Assembly: GCA_013398175.1 (NCBI GenBank)
Contig: VZRZ01004578.1
Coordinates: 468,041-532,040, forward strand
Source of the DNA: Climacteris rufus
Lineage: Eukaryota; Chordata; Aves; Passeriformes; Climacteridae
Direction: 5' to 3'
DNA length: 64,000 nt
The notes under the pieces were generated by a model. That model was not told where the DNA came from, did not search any database, and saw only the letters and a list, made by a program, of their open reading frames with translations. The position numbers and the translations under genes were made by a program. Positions 8,941-22,400 of this stretch are shown one piece after another. Numbering within the stretch: position 1 is the stretch's first letter; each line of letters opens with the position of its first letter.

Positions 8941-11900
8941 TACATACATTGTCATGTCGTCATTATATTGCCTTTGAGGTGTTATTCCTGCTATAAGAGG
9001 CATCATTTATATAATCAATCAGCAAAAATCTATTTGAACTCATCTCTCATGATCTGTATGCTGATGTGTTTTGCTTGAAGCTGTGGTGCTGGTAACCTCT
9101 TGAAGAGATTTGGAGCAGGTACACACTGCGAAAGGTGCAGAGCCAGAGCAGTGACAGGCATTCTGCTCCTCACTGGGGAGTAAGAGAGGATGCAAAGGTT
9201 CTGGCCAAGTTAATTTCCCTGTGCTCTATGACTGTACCCATAACCATTTTCTGTGTGCATTCAAAGGCTGTCTCCTCCCTCCCTTCTCTGGCGAAACACC
9301 TTTTGATTTCAACAGTTTCATAGTCAGAGGCTGTGGCTCCTGCCCCTGCAGTTTATTGGATGCTGCAGTGCTGCCTCTCTGGCAGTGGTGAAGACCTCAG
9401 AGGCTTTGACACCAGTTTTTACTTACAGTACAAGGAGGCAGACCTGTGTTTCTCTGTACTTTTTAAATATTGCATTTTGAGGTAAGCTGAGTGCTATCAT
9501 ATCAGGTGTTTCCCTTAATCTTTATTTCTGTTCTGTTGAATGCAGATGTCATTTAGAATGTAAAAGAGAGCTGTCAGATCCTTCACTTTTCTATCTCCTG
9601 AGTGCTTTGACAGTTACAGTGTATGAAAGCCTGGGATCTGCTATCCATTACACTTTTTGGAGGGGCTATTAAATATGAGGACCTAGAGGGGTTTGCTTTC
9701 ACATGGTATTAGTGATACTATTGTGTTATATATACTTCTGTGTACATATGTATATTTCTGGGTTTTTTTCTCAGTTCTTCTGAAAGTAATTTAAAGGTAA
9801 GATCTTTGCTTCCAAATACAGCACAGTTCAGCATTTGATCTTTAGTTACAACTCCAGAAATATCCATGCACTGTTGTGTTCTCTGTAAAAGCCTATCAGG
9901 TCCAGGTCAGTTACATTTACACGGTGTTTCTAAGTAGTGCAGGAAAGTGCCATGAGGGTTTTTTAAAATGTCCCTTACTTTGTTCACTGCTAACTACCTA
10001 CATCCTTCAGGGGATCTAGCCATTTAGACATTTCAGTTCAATTACTGGATGATTATGTGCTTGGGGCCCAAGGGGTGGTGAGGAAGAAAAACAGTCAGGC
10101 CTATGGCCATAATACAGTCTTTAAATAATAACCCTTTGAAGTTTTGTTTACTTTCCCACAGGCCTGCAAACATGTGATTATAAAATATGCTGTAGTACGT
10201 TGCAGTACAGGGTGAAAAGGTTGAAAGGGAGAAATAATAGCTCTAAAGTGGGTTTGAATCTAATGTAAATCCATTAAAACTGATTTTGAAACAAGGCATG
10301 TAAAGTGAGTTCTCAACACCAGGTGACTCCCTCGAGAGGTGTTTATGACATTGCTAAATCCGTTCAGTTCTTGATAGCTTCAGAATTGGACAATCACTCA
10401 TCATCTGTGCCAGTGTCTGAAGAAAGTCCATTTAGTGTAAACCAGCAGCTTTACCTGGTGACTATGCTGATGTAATACTTTCTATGACTGAAATATGGGG
10501 TAGATGAAATTTGGAGGGCTCCGATATTTCACCTGCTTAAAAAAAATGAAGCACAGTGACAGAATGAACTTCATTCTTTGCATTTTTGACACTCTTGTTT
10601 GAATAGCATATTTCTGAAAATTTTCCTTTAAAAAAAAAAGAAATTGCAGTTTAAAATAGTTATTCTTTTTCCCAGAACTGTTTTTCAAGTTTACTTCTTT
10701 ATTTCAATAAGATTGCCACAAAATAAGTTTGTGCTATTCTATGAGTAGCTCCTAAAGCTACTGGATGGAAGAGACCACATAGCCTTTCAGGACTGATCTT
10801 GAAGAAAAGAAATGTAAGAGCTTTAAAACCCATGGTTGTCACTGTAAGCGTGTATACCTGTTTTGTGATGTATGCAAAACCCAGTATGTCTGATTCTTTC
10901 CAGAGACTTATAAAGCCCATTTTTTTCAGCATTACATTGCTGGTATTCACATGTTTGCTTGTATCTGTTCTCAGAGTGGAAGATCTTGGTTTGCTTATTT
11001 TTGCAGGTTTGATTTCTGCTTCAGTGCAATTTTCTGTATTGATGGTTCAAAGCTGATGCAAACCACTGCAAATTTGGGAGGTCTGTGTACTGATAACTCT
11101 AGTCCTGAATGAAATTTGACTTTTTTTTTTTTTAAATAGCATTTAGTGTGTTATTCACTAATGTCTTCTGCAACATAACTTTGTTATGGCTTTCTCTGGA
11201 TGGTTACACTGGTAATAATGATGCCAAATATAATCTGTCCTTTTCATGGAAGCCACTAAAATGCAATTGCAATTAAATATGAAGCATAAAATATACATAT
11301 TATCTTGCATTAGACTAATCAAGGCACAGTGCATCAGCTTTTGCCTGCATTTTCCAAAGTCATGTCAAATTTGAATGTGTGATGTTCTTTAAATAATATG
11401 GCAGGGGTCCTGGTTAGGAGACCTGCAAGAAGAGGCCAGTTTCCATGTGGAGTGTTCTTGCAGCTCTGTAGATTTTGGTCTCCTGGCTGATGCAGTATTG
11501 AGTTACTCTCCCAGCATGAAAGTAGCAGGAAGTGGGATTTCACCATCTGTTCACTGAAATTTTAAAGCAGGGTCCTTTTCTGTCCATGGATGAGAACAGA
11601 ATGCTAACCCAAATTTACTGGCCAGATATTAATCTATATAATATGTTTCTTCCAAATTTTTATTTTCCCTGCTCTTCTGGTTGGGTTTCTTCTTGTAATG
11701 TTTCGTGTGACTTTGTATAATTTCTCTTCATCACTGTGCATATTCAGCTTCATCCTACAGGTAGGTGGAGTGACCACATTTTGGGATGAAAGATGCTATT
11801 CTAAGTAAAAAGTGATATCACAGCTAAGTGAAAATATCAATACCAAAAACTGGGTGTATTGTAAAAAAGGAGAACTTTTTGCAAGTCTAGATGATGTAGA

Positions 11901-14900
11901 TTACCTGAGTTTAGTATAATTTATGGAATATGCTTCTTTATCCAGCATCTTCATTAGCTCTGTTTTTTTGGCTGGTGATACAGCAAAACTGAGTTCAGAA
12001 TAGTTTAGCACCAACAGGCCAGGACTGCAAACACTGATACATGGCTAATGGACCTAGTTATTTTCAGACAATCGATATTAGAATATTCAATTATAAAAGT
12101 TGTAGACTTTCCCACTGGAAATGAGAAACTAAAGTTCTTCTGTTGTGAAAATCCCTGATTTTTAAACTCCTCTTCAGTTCTGTCCAGTGACCTGCTGATT
12201 CAGGGTCAGCATGGCCAAAATGCATCTAGTAAGTTTTAATCCTGACTACTGTAGTTGTTACCTGAGGTTTTTCCCTTCCCTGTGAAAAATATGAAGTTTA
12301 AATTTGATTAGTTATAGCCAGGTTGACAGTATTTGAATGGTTTTACTTCTGGATAAACTTCTTAGTGTTAATAATGCAGGGGAAATTAATTGTTAAAATT
12401 GTTAGTTCTTTTTAAAGAAGCATTCCTCAAACTAAATTGTTCAGGGCACAATGTGTTGACCATCACTACAGCATAACTCTGAACAGATTTAATGTAGTGA
12501 GAGTGTACTGTATTTCTGTCCAGAGTGGTTGTGTCAGCATTGTCTGAAGTTATAGGTTAAAGCCTGACAGGTTCCTGACCAGGCTTGTCAGATGTAGGAC
12601 ACCTGTGGTTAAATGCCACATGGTCACTTGAGGAAGGAAGGTTGGAGTCTGGTTGCCTGCAACCCATCTGCTCTTGTAGGAGTCCAGAGCTGATTCATTT
12701 GCTCAGAACAGCATACATTATGAAATCCTAAAGGCTGGTGGGACACATTAGGCAAATACAGGCCAACCTTCAGGGTCATGCAGGTGGAAGTCACATCTCT
12801 TGGTACACATGACAACTTGTCCAAAGCCACCTCTTTAAGAGAGTGTACAAACTGAACTTTGTATTAGAGCTTGTTGTGAACCACTAAAGTGGTTGGCACG
12901 TGTATTTCCTACCCAAAAGACAACACCCATGATGGTGTAATCCAGCAAGCAGCATGCTAAAAGTCACGTAGTCAGAAATAGTGCCCAAAGTTCATGACCA
13001 GCAACTAGAGGTCTAGCTACTAAAGCATGCTCTTGGGCACAGTTCCTTACTCCCCAGAAGAGTTATCATCAGACCAAGTAGTTGAGTTCAGTCCGGTATG
13101 ATCTGGGATGGAAGATTCAATAGCTAAGAGCGAGCAGTTTCTTTCAAATAAGTTCACTAGTGGACTGGCAGGTGCTAAATCAGTTTGGCAAAATGTGTTA
13201 ACCTGCCAGCTGGCACTTCAGTTTCATTAGATCATACTGTGTATCACCATGCTCAGGATCCCTTCACCTCTTGACTTTCCTTTCAGTGAGGTTTGGATAC
13301 TCAAGTCTGAATAGTGATGAAGCCAAATATCAGTCCCACTGAATTACTTAAAATTGCAAGGTTTTATATTTTTGAATGGCAGGATAGATTGCTTCATCAT
13401 GGAAATAGGCATTGTCCTTAGATACAGACAGACAGATTGGATCAGATGCCATTTGCCCCATTGTACAGCAAGTAGAGACCATTGCTGTAAACTGCTGAAG
13501 ATGGTCTGTGGCAGTGAAATCCAGCTAGGGAAAAGATTTCTGCTATTTTTTCCTCTTTTCCCCAGGAAATGCACAGTGTATTGGGACATGCAAAGAAATT
13601 GTGGTTTAGCCTGAGCATTTTTGAGGAGCAGTGTTCTGTCAAAACTAACTGCTTGCTTTAAGTCCTGGTTAGTCTTAGTTTATCATTACACGGTTCCAAT
13701 GTGTAACATCTGATTTGTTGTCATGGAAGCACTGCTAGAGGTTCAGTGTCAAGAGCATCACCTCCGTGCTCTCTGCCCAGCCTCCAGCAGAGCAAGGAAA
13801 ACCAGTAGAGTGGCTCTGCAAGTCACGATTGCTCTACAAGGAGTTTGAGGGAGGACTGGGAGAGAGAGGAACATGATAGCAGGGGATTTTAATCTTGATA
13901 AAACATTACAAAGTTTTATGTTTTCAGATGACCTCTTCACTGTAGCTTAACCCACTATGCATGGCAATACAAGAAGTGGCTCTTGAAAATTGTGCTCTTT
14001 GACTTCAGGGTCTTTGACATCTCATTTCTTAGTACTTATAAAGTGGAAAAGTTGTGTAGTAGATCACTTCTGTTCATCCCATGTTCCAGTGAAGCTAGAC
14101 CCATTGTAGGTAGGATGTGAGATTCATTAATGGCTTTTCTCACTGGTATAAGTCACTGCCTAGGCATTTTCATTCTGGACTTTTTTTCTCAATTTAGACC
14201 GAAGTACTTTGGAAGCAATTTAAGCCAAACTGGAAAAAGCCACTTTTATTCTCTAATAAGAAAAACTGCCCAAGGCTGCTGTGGCAGGGAAACTGTGTAA
14301 TGCTACCAGTGTAACTGTAATGGTTTAACTGGGAAATTCTCACAGTAAACAGGCTTTAAGTTTATTAATGTGCAAATACTGTCTCTAAAAAACACTGCAG
14401 GCTCAGACACCGACCCCAATTGGTATATTACTTGATAGTCCAAGGTCAAACGCACTCAGAATTTTTGAAGTGGGCATGCTGTATTAATAATTATATGTAG
14501 TATTATCAAAATGTGCAGCATGATGATAAAGTATGGTTCAGGGATGTACTGTATAGCCTGTGTGTCTTTATGTTAAAGGGAGAGTTTTATTGTTGGCTGT
14601 CTCTATAGTGCTATCTTGCTAAAGTTTGTAGCATTTAGCATTATCTGTCTGTTATTTCTCATCACTACTTTTGTGCGGTGGGATAATGTGAAAAATCAGA
14701 TCACTTTGCTCTAAAAAAGGCAGCAGGTCTAGACTTAACATTGCATGGGGATCCTCCACCCGAGTTTCGGGGGCTGGTGAGTGTCACATTTCACATTTTT
14801 TAAGTGTGCTTTGACAACTGGGAGTCTGGAAAGGGCAAAGAAGAAATAGGACTCAGGAACGACTAAGAATGGAGTCTAATGATCAGCAGCCATCAGATGG

Positions 14901-16359
14901 GTACAATCAGTCCAAAAAAAGAATTGGAGCTTGGAGATCCACTGTGAAAAGAAGGACAAGATGGGAAAAAGAAATAATAGAAGAATAATTGCTATTAGCA
15001 AGAGCAGATGTCAGGGATTTTGAAAGCTAGGACTGAGAGGGGTGAAAAGGGAAAGGCTTGAAGGTCTGTTTGCCTGTTAGGAGACAAAAGGGGACCTAGC
15101 AAGGTAAAGCTCAAAGGGGGTCTGTGCTGGGAGATATAAGCATGCCTGCGTGTTTGAGAACCTCTCTGACCTCCTGCAAAAAACATGGAATGAGGCTGAA
15201 TTTGTCTCAGGGTTTTGTAGTGGACAGCTGAAATATTTAGTGTAAAGACTTCACAAGATTGTCTCTTCAAAAGCTGGAGGGTCAGGGAGAAGGAGGCAAG
15301 ATAAGGATGGAAGCCTGAGCAAAGAGTTTTAATGAAGTATGATGATGAGGGCTCTTGGTGCTGCATAAGATGGGGAGAGGAGCAGAGAGGAAAGCTTTGC
15401 ATGGGCAAAACTTGATGGTTGTTTTGTTGATGGTGGTTGGGGTTTTTCCCACTTCAGTCCTTCTAAGAGCAATAACTACATCAAATTTGTATTGTAATAG
15501 CAATCAGAGTCCAAGGCCCTGAGTATGCTGGTTGCTGTAAAAACACAATAACAGTAGCTGCCACCTCATTTAAGACAAGACATAAGAAGGGAGTGTAAAA
15601 GACATCAGAAACAGAGGAGAAGATGGTGCAATTTCATAGGATACATATGTACATAAATGGAGCACTTGTGAGCCATTTAATTTTTAAAGACTTTATAATA
15701 GATGTGCTTCAGTCTCTACTGACCATCTACCTAGCTGCTCTCAGTTGGCAACTTCACTATTGGTATCTGGGCATCATTTTAAGTGAGCACTTAAGGTTGA
15801 GTATCAAGGGAAGGTATTTATAGTTTCAGCAGAGTGGGTTGATAGCTATTCCAGCCCCAGATGGGAATTGGGTTACATGACAGATCAGGCTGCCTTCCAA
15901 TTTTATCCAATACTAGTGATAAGGGGAGGGGGGAGGGAGGACAGCTGCAACCATATAGTCCTTCTAGGGTTAAAGATCCTAATGCTTTAAAGAGAATGTC
16001 TAAAAGAAAATTTCTTTCTGAAATAATTTATGGAAATGCCGTGCTCCCTTTGAAGGTTCCATGTCACTGCATGGCACTACGCAATGTTCTCTTTCTTCAC
16101 CTGTCAGGCAAGGACCACCTCGAAGAGTCTCACTGCTGATTACTAGTTAATTGTCATTAATAAGTGACAACTGACATTATGGGGGCTTAATGCAGAGAGA
16201 ACAGAAAAGAGCCACAGATATTCTAATGAGCTGACTCCTACGTGCCCTCTATTGTTGTCGAAAATGAGGAGCTGTCGTCATTGTTCAGGAGATGGGCTTC
16301 AATTGCTCTGGAAAAATATTCTCTTTTAATTTCTTTATGCATAGATAATTCCTGGTGCA
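8941..16359. other. Intergenic DNA downstream of TSHZ1, no gene seen
   Basis: About 7.4 kb of AT-rich unique sequence. Open frames are short and lack recognisable domains; the longest is a minus-strand frame at 14995-15408 in purine-rich sequence. A small CCCGA/TCGGG hairpin lies near 14759-14771 and a G-rich run at 15923-15940. No transposon end is recognised. Confidence 0.7.
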
Positions 16360-16444
16360 CTCTCTCTCCCTCTCTCCGTCTGTCTCTCTTGATCTTTCTT
16401 TCTCTCTCATACACACACACACACACAGACACACACACACACAC
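16360..16444. repeat. CT-rich tract plus (AC)n microsatellite
   Basis: A pyrimidine tract made mostly of CT/TCTC units (16360-16408) passes straight into an interrupted (AC)n run (16411-16444). Such compound microsatellites are usually length-polymorphic. They also create false open frames on both strands here, Ser/Leu-rich on + and Cys/Val-rich on -. Confidence 0.92.
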
Positions 16445-19400
16445 CTTTCTGTGAGCACAGTGAAAACTTCCACTAGTGATATGCAGTATGTATTAAGATA
16501 CAGTAAAGCTTTTAAAGCACTTTGATTTAGGCACGCACACATGCAAGCTTATGTGTACACCCATACATACAGACTATCTACACATAAATGCAAATCACCA
16601 GGATCTTTGTTTAATTTTCAAAACCTAGGAAAGAGGTGGGCACAGATAACTCCACTAAGGAAAGGAACCAAAAGGATATGGTCAAGACTATAGGAGCTGA
16701 TGTATGAAGTTAGGTTTGAGGAAGTCTTGTTCTGTCCCTGGTATGACGAATTTTGAAGTGATGGCAGTGAGCACATACAGATTTCAGATACAGGTACCTA
16801 AAATTAGGTTCTTGCTCTTAATTTTAATAGTAGCTTAATGACTTGATGATTTTCAAAACTGTCAAACAGGCAGGAGCTCCCTGGGAGGCGGTGGTGGCTG
16901 CAGATGCTCAACACTGCCTGCTGAAAGTCAAAACTGTTCTTTGCACACTTTCAGAAAATCTCAGCCAGCAGAGGGCCAGAAATTTGGGGGAGATGATTTA
17001 ATGAGGCATCAAACTCCTGGTTGCATTTCCTGCAAAGTAGGAGTTCTGCTTACACTAGACAAGCATGATCAATCCAGGACCGGCTTACTTGTGTGCAATG
17101 CCAGAGGTAATATATGCATACATATAAAAGAGACTCTCTAAATTTGCAGATTTGGGATAAGCAGGGTTCTGAGGGTATTGCTGACAATTACCACTGGGAA
17201 CCTTCCTAAAAGTCGGGAAATCACCCATGGTTCTTGAGGTAAAAATTTAGGTGAAACAAACGGAAGCCAGAGGTGTCATTATGATGATGCCAGTTTCTCT
17301 ACCAGTTTTGGAGCAACACAATCACCTGCATCAAATCTCTTAAGTATGGGTAGTACTTGAGGTCTAAATTGTAGAAGAGGAATTTCCTATTTTTACCAAT
17401 AAATATCCAAGAGTTTCCATTCTGCTACAATAAATTACACGTCTCTATTGCTCTCTAGCATTTAAGACTGTGCAGGTTTGCCTGAGAAGAGGCTTATCCA
17501 GTGTCTTTCACCTACCTGCACAAGGGCAAGGACCCATCATTTTAAGGGGAATTTAATTTTGATTGCATAGCTTGAGTTTAAAACTCAAGACTTACAGGAA
17601 AGAAAATGAAAATGAGATGCCTCTCATATTGTGCTCGGAGCGAAGACATTCATTAGCATTCTCTGTCTTTCTGCCTGCCAAGGCCCAAACAAAAGATACA
17701 GTCTGGAACAATGGCCTGAAATGAGGAACACAACCAAAGTGGCCATGCAGGAAGGCTGCTGTTTCCCATGGTTTGGGGACCTGGAGCCAATATATAGTGC
17801 CCTGAGCAGATGTGTGGAAGTGGCAAATGCCTCAAATGACAGCAGGTAATTCTTTTTTTTATGCTGGGCTTCCCACTGTGAAGTCAACAGATACCTTGTC
17901 TTACATTGCCATAGTGCAACTTGATGGGTCCTAATTCTCAGCTCTGTATGTGACTTTGGATATGACCTCTCCATGACTGAATCCACTTGTCTTTTAAAGA
18001 GATGAGATCATGCCTGTGTGGCAGAGAAGACACATGCTGTAATCAGTGGTGAGAGTTTGTAATACTGCATAGAAAGTGCTTCATGACATTGCAAGTGTCT
18101 TTTCTGTTACTGCACTGTCTTTAAATTTGCTTTTGGACAAGGCAGTTGAAAAGATCACAGTCCAAGCCATTTCACTTCCTGAGGCAAGAGTTCAGCTTGC
18201 TGCTCTTTGTGGTGCTCCTCTACCTTCTTACCCTCTGGGTTAGGAAGCTCCACACTGCCCACCACTAAGCTCAGTCTAGGGTCACAGATGCCAGGGCAGT
18301 TTCATATCCAAATCTATCACAACCATTGTTACTGTCCTCATAATTCTTCCCTTCTTTCTTTCTAGCTGTAACAAAACAGTTTTGGCAGCTTCTGGAACTT
18401 CTCTGCTCACTGGACCCCAGCTAATCTGATGCTAGGTACCAGGGATGTCAGCAGAGGTTAGTATGTTGAATGGAGCAGGTAAAAGTTTGGGTCCTTGATA
18501 AACTGTGTGTTTTATTGTTTTTGATAGCTTTTATCTTATTAATGCTACTGGAATATAGGAAGAACTGATGGTGTCACTCCTGAGTGGAGTTTTCCCTGTT
18601 TTCAATATGAGTCCTGTAGCATAGACTTGGAAATTGTGCTCCTGCCCTATGTACTTCTTCCCTCCCAAATGGAAGTCATTAACCTTATTTGCATTGTGTC
18701 TATGTAGTAGAGATTGTCACTCAAGACCTCTTAGACATTTTAGCAAACACTTTCAAATGACTGGAACTCTGGCTGTAGTATTCTTTCAATAATTTACAAT
18801 CATTAAAATGACATCAGAGTATCTCCAGTTCTGGCATTCTTTCTAGTCGCTGTCTCTCAGATGTCTGTGTGGGATGAAGGTAAAGCTGGCTCTGTAATGA
18901 TGGATGTCCCTCGCAGAAAGTGGTTTAGAATAACCCAGGACACATAACAAAGCCAGAACTGGAGATAGTCTTATCTCACATTTGGAGCTGTAAATTATTT
19001 AAGGGAGCGCTCCAGCTCCAGGAAACTGAGGTTACAGCAAATATTAAGCTTCCTGTATGGCTATTTTTCTTGTGTCAGGTGGTGTGGCACAGTTTATTCA
19101 TAGGCATTCAGGGGCCATGGAAATAATCAGCAAATGAGGAAAATATTTTATTTTCTTTTGCTATTTCTCATGTCATATTTCTAGAGAACTAAGGCTTTAG
19201 GTCTAGGGCCCTTTGCATTGAATTCAGATCCATAAAACTCCTCTTGATGGCTAGAAAACATTGCACCAAACTAACAGATGAATTGTCAATAGATATTATT
19301 ACGACTTCACAAAATGCTCCAAGTAACCACATATCATTTATAGGTAATCATATGCAAGATGCTCCATTTCAGTGACTCTTAATAAATAGCTAACTCAAGA

Positions 19401-22400
19401 AACAACACAATGAAGTTGCAATGCATGAAGTGCTCAGTGATAGCTTGTGCAGTCTATCTTGCTTCAGTTGGCATTGAAAGCTTAAAGATGTTCACTTCCT
19501 TCCTCACACATCCTTGCTTGGTACATAAAATATACATGAAAACAAGCTGGGATAACAAACACCTATATGCCCAGCTGACACCTAAGAGAAAATTTCTGAA
19601 TTATCTTGGAGGAGGCTGCTTCAAATGATAACAGCAGGGGACAGGATGCCTCCTGTGTGCCCTCCATGGCCAGCATCAGGGGAGGAGGAGCCCTTCCACA
19701 GGGCAGGGCAGGGAAGAAGCTCCTTCAGCCCCTTTAAATTCCATACCTCTCTGTTACCTATCCTGGCAGCTCTATAGAGTAAACTAAAGCTAGTCTTTCC
19801 CTCTCCCCTTTCCCTGAGGCAGCGGTGAAACCTCCAAAGACACGTAGCCGCTCAGTGAGGAATGGCCACCTGCCAACCCTCACAGAGGGGAGCAATGGCT
19901 CCAGGACCCTTCAGTCATTGCAGAGCATGTGGACATCTCCCATCTGTGAAGGAAGCAAGATATCCTGCCTCCTTTGCTAACTGGTACAAGGACAAGGAGG
20001 AACAAGAAGAAAGAAGGAAATTTGATTGTTCACATCAAAGCATTAATTTCTTGAATTTGGAGGCAGAAAAAGTGTGCCTTTTGTTCCAGTAACAACTCTT
20101 GCCTTTGGTTTCTTTTTAACATTATGCTGATGGTAAGTAGGTAAAAAATCATACTCATTTGTAAAAAAGCATTTTTTGCATAGTGTATATAACAATATCA
20201 GGAGATAGGGGTAGAATTTCAAAGTGGTACTTTTCTTTGGTTCTTTCCCTTTCAATAGCTGTTGTTTTGATTACTCTGTGCCTTAGGCTATCATTAGAAT
20301 CTTTTTGTGTGTGGAAGTATTAAGTCCATAAATATGAAAATAAGCCTGTAATTGACCCATGGACTGAATTTATTTCCATTAGATTCTTCTGCTAGTATAA
20401 AAAGCACAAACTGGAAGAGTGATATTTATGTGTGTATGAAGCTCCCTGGCTCTGATGGTATATCATATATTTGATAACAAGGTTATGCTCTTAAAGGGAC
20501 TACTCAGCAAGACAGGGTGGGGAAAACAGGTGTCTTATTTTAGTTTTGAAAGCAAGACTGGGTACAGCCATAAAACACATGCACAGCACATACCATTATT
20601 TTGATTAATCGGACTGCTAGGGAACAGCTCATAATGAAAGCTGATCAGCACATCCCAATCAGTCTCATTAGGTTCCTCTGCAGACACCTGGAGAAAGGCA
20701 GCCAGCAGAGGGTACTTTGAAGGCAAGAGGAGCTGAGTGATCTACCACGGAAAACACCGGGGTTGCCACACCTGCTTGTGTGCTGTAATGGAGCTTTAGG
20801 GCACGTGGGGAGGTTTCTCAGTTAAATAGGCCATAAAGCTCAGCTGCCTTCTGGGGAGGCAGTGTGCTGTTGCCGTGCCCTATGCATCACACGTAGTATT
20901 CCAGTTGTTGCCTCTGTTTGTGGCCACAGCTGTAGTTCTGCTGAGCTGCTACATAAAGTTTTCCAGGGATGCTGTTGGTTTTTTTCCTTCTGGATTTTTC
21001 CACCTTCCCACTGTGTGAAGGGACCATATGGCACAGCTATTACATCAGGACCTGCAGGCAATTCCCACTCAGGCAGTATACCAGAGCAGGGCTGCATGTC
21101 GAAGAAGAAAATGAAGGAGGGAGGGAGGGAGGGGAGAAGGTGGGCGAGATTACTTCCAAGAACAAAATCACAGAATATTCAGGGCTTGCATCATGAGACA
21201 GGCAACTCCCCCTCGCCCCCATGAGCTCTGTTATTGCCTGCCACAGCCTGCTCTCTCCACATGGTATTAGATGCTGGTACAGCTCATCACCAAGGTCAGC
21301 TTGGCAGGAGGATCACAGATCCTCAGTGCCATGGTCTTGCTCAGGGATTGAGGCTCTGGGCAGCCTCCTCTGGCTGCCATTTGGAAGGTTTATGGAAAGG
21401 CGTGGTATGTAAGGGATATATGTGTTCCTAGATGATTTCCACCCCCACTCCCTCCCAGTCTATGATTCTTTTCCTCATATGCTGGGGACTGACCAATAAT
21501 ACAGGTCAAAAGGGAGTCATGTAATTAAACAAAGTATAATTGAGATATTGAGGTTTTGTTTGTCTGGCTTCAATCTAAATTTGTATTAAGGGGGTTAAAA
21601 GTGGAGAGGTCTTTCAACAGCCTTCCAATTTTTTTTCTCCTGGTAGCTGTGGTGACCATTATTAGCATGCTTTGAATTAATGGCCAATTGTCCTATCATA
21701 GTTTAAGAAATATGATGGGCTGCGAAACCAATCCAAACAAGATTCTGAGTGCCTAACACATCTAATTAAAAAGAAAGAAATTAAATGGTGGCAAATAAAA
21801 TTGGTACCTTATCTCTAGCCAGTGCTGCAAAAAAAAAAAAAAGACAGGAGTCTCGATCGTGAAGCTCTTCCTCCATCAAGCAGGAGGTCTCTGTGGTACA
21901 ATTTACAAGGATGACCCTAAAAAAACTATCTGGAATGTCATTACTTCCTTGTCCATATATTTGCCTCCAAGTGAGACTTTCTTGATATTATGTGGGTTCT
22001 CATTATTTCACAGAGAAAAGTGTCTGTGTACTCACATCTGCATGTAGTAGATTCTTCCTCTCCATGGATGCAGTCCATTCACAAATGGTGTCCAACCAGT
22101 ACTGAGAGGGAGGAGTGCTTTCTGCATTGCTGATTTTTTGCACTTCCTGGCAGACAAATAGTGAGGTTATAACATTGGCTAGATGTTGACAGCATCTTTT
22201 TTGTTTTTAAACGCTGTATGGTACTGTGACCAAGTATAAAGAAACCACTGCTCCACTTTACAGACCTCAGAAACTAGAGCAGAATACCCGACTGCATAAT
22301 TTGAAACACATTAACCATCAGCCTGGCACAAGTGGGCTTTAACTACACCCAACACTGGAGGCTTCTCAGCTATGCTTCAGGTCGGTGTGTGACAGAATGA

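Noticed and set aside
14759..14771. CCCGA-GTT-TCGGG hairpin
   Set aside because: Only a 5-bp stem with no T-run or gene nearby; eukaryotic sequence gives no terminator context.
15923..15940. G-rich run GGGGAGGGGGGAGGGAGG
   Set aside because: The last run has only two G, so four separate runs of three need a zero-length loop; not a canonical quadruplex.
16238..16542. Several open frames on both strands
   Set aside because: They are translations of the CT/CA microsatellite.
20396..20404. TATAAAAAG box
   Set aside because: A TATA-like word with no downstream gene, start-site signal or GC context; expected by chance in AT-rich DNA.
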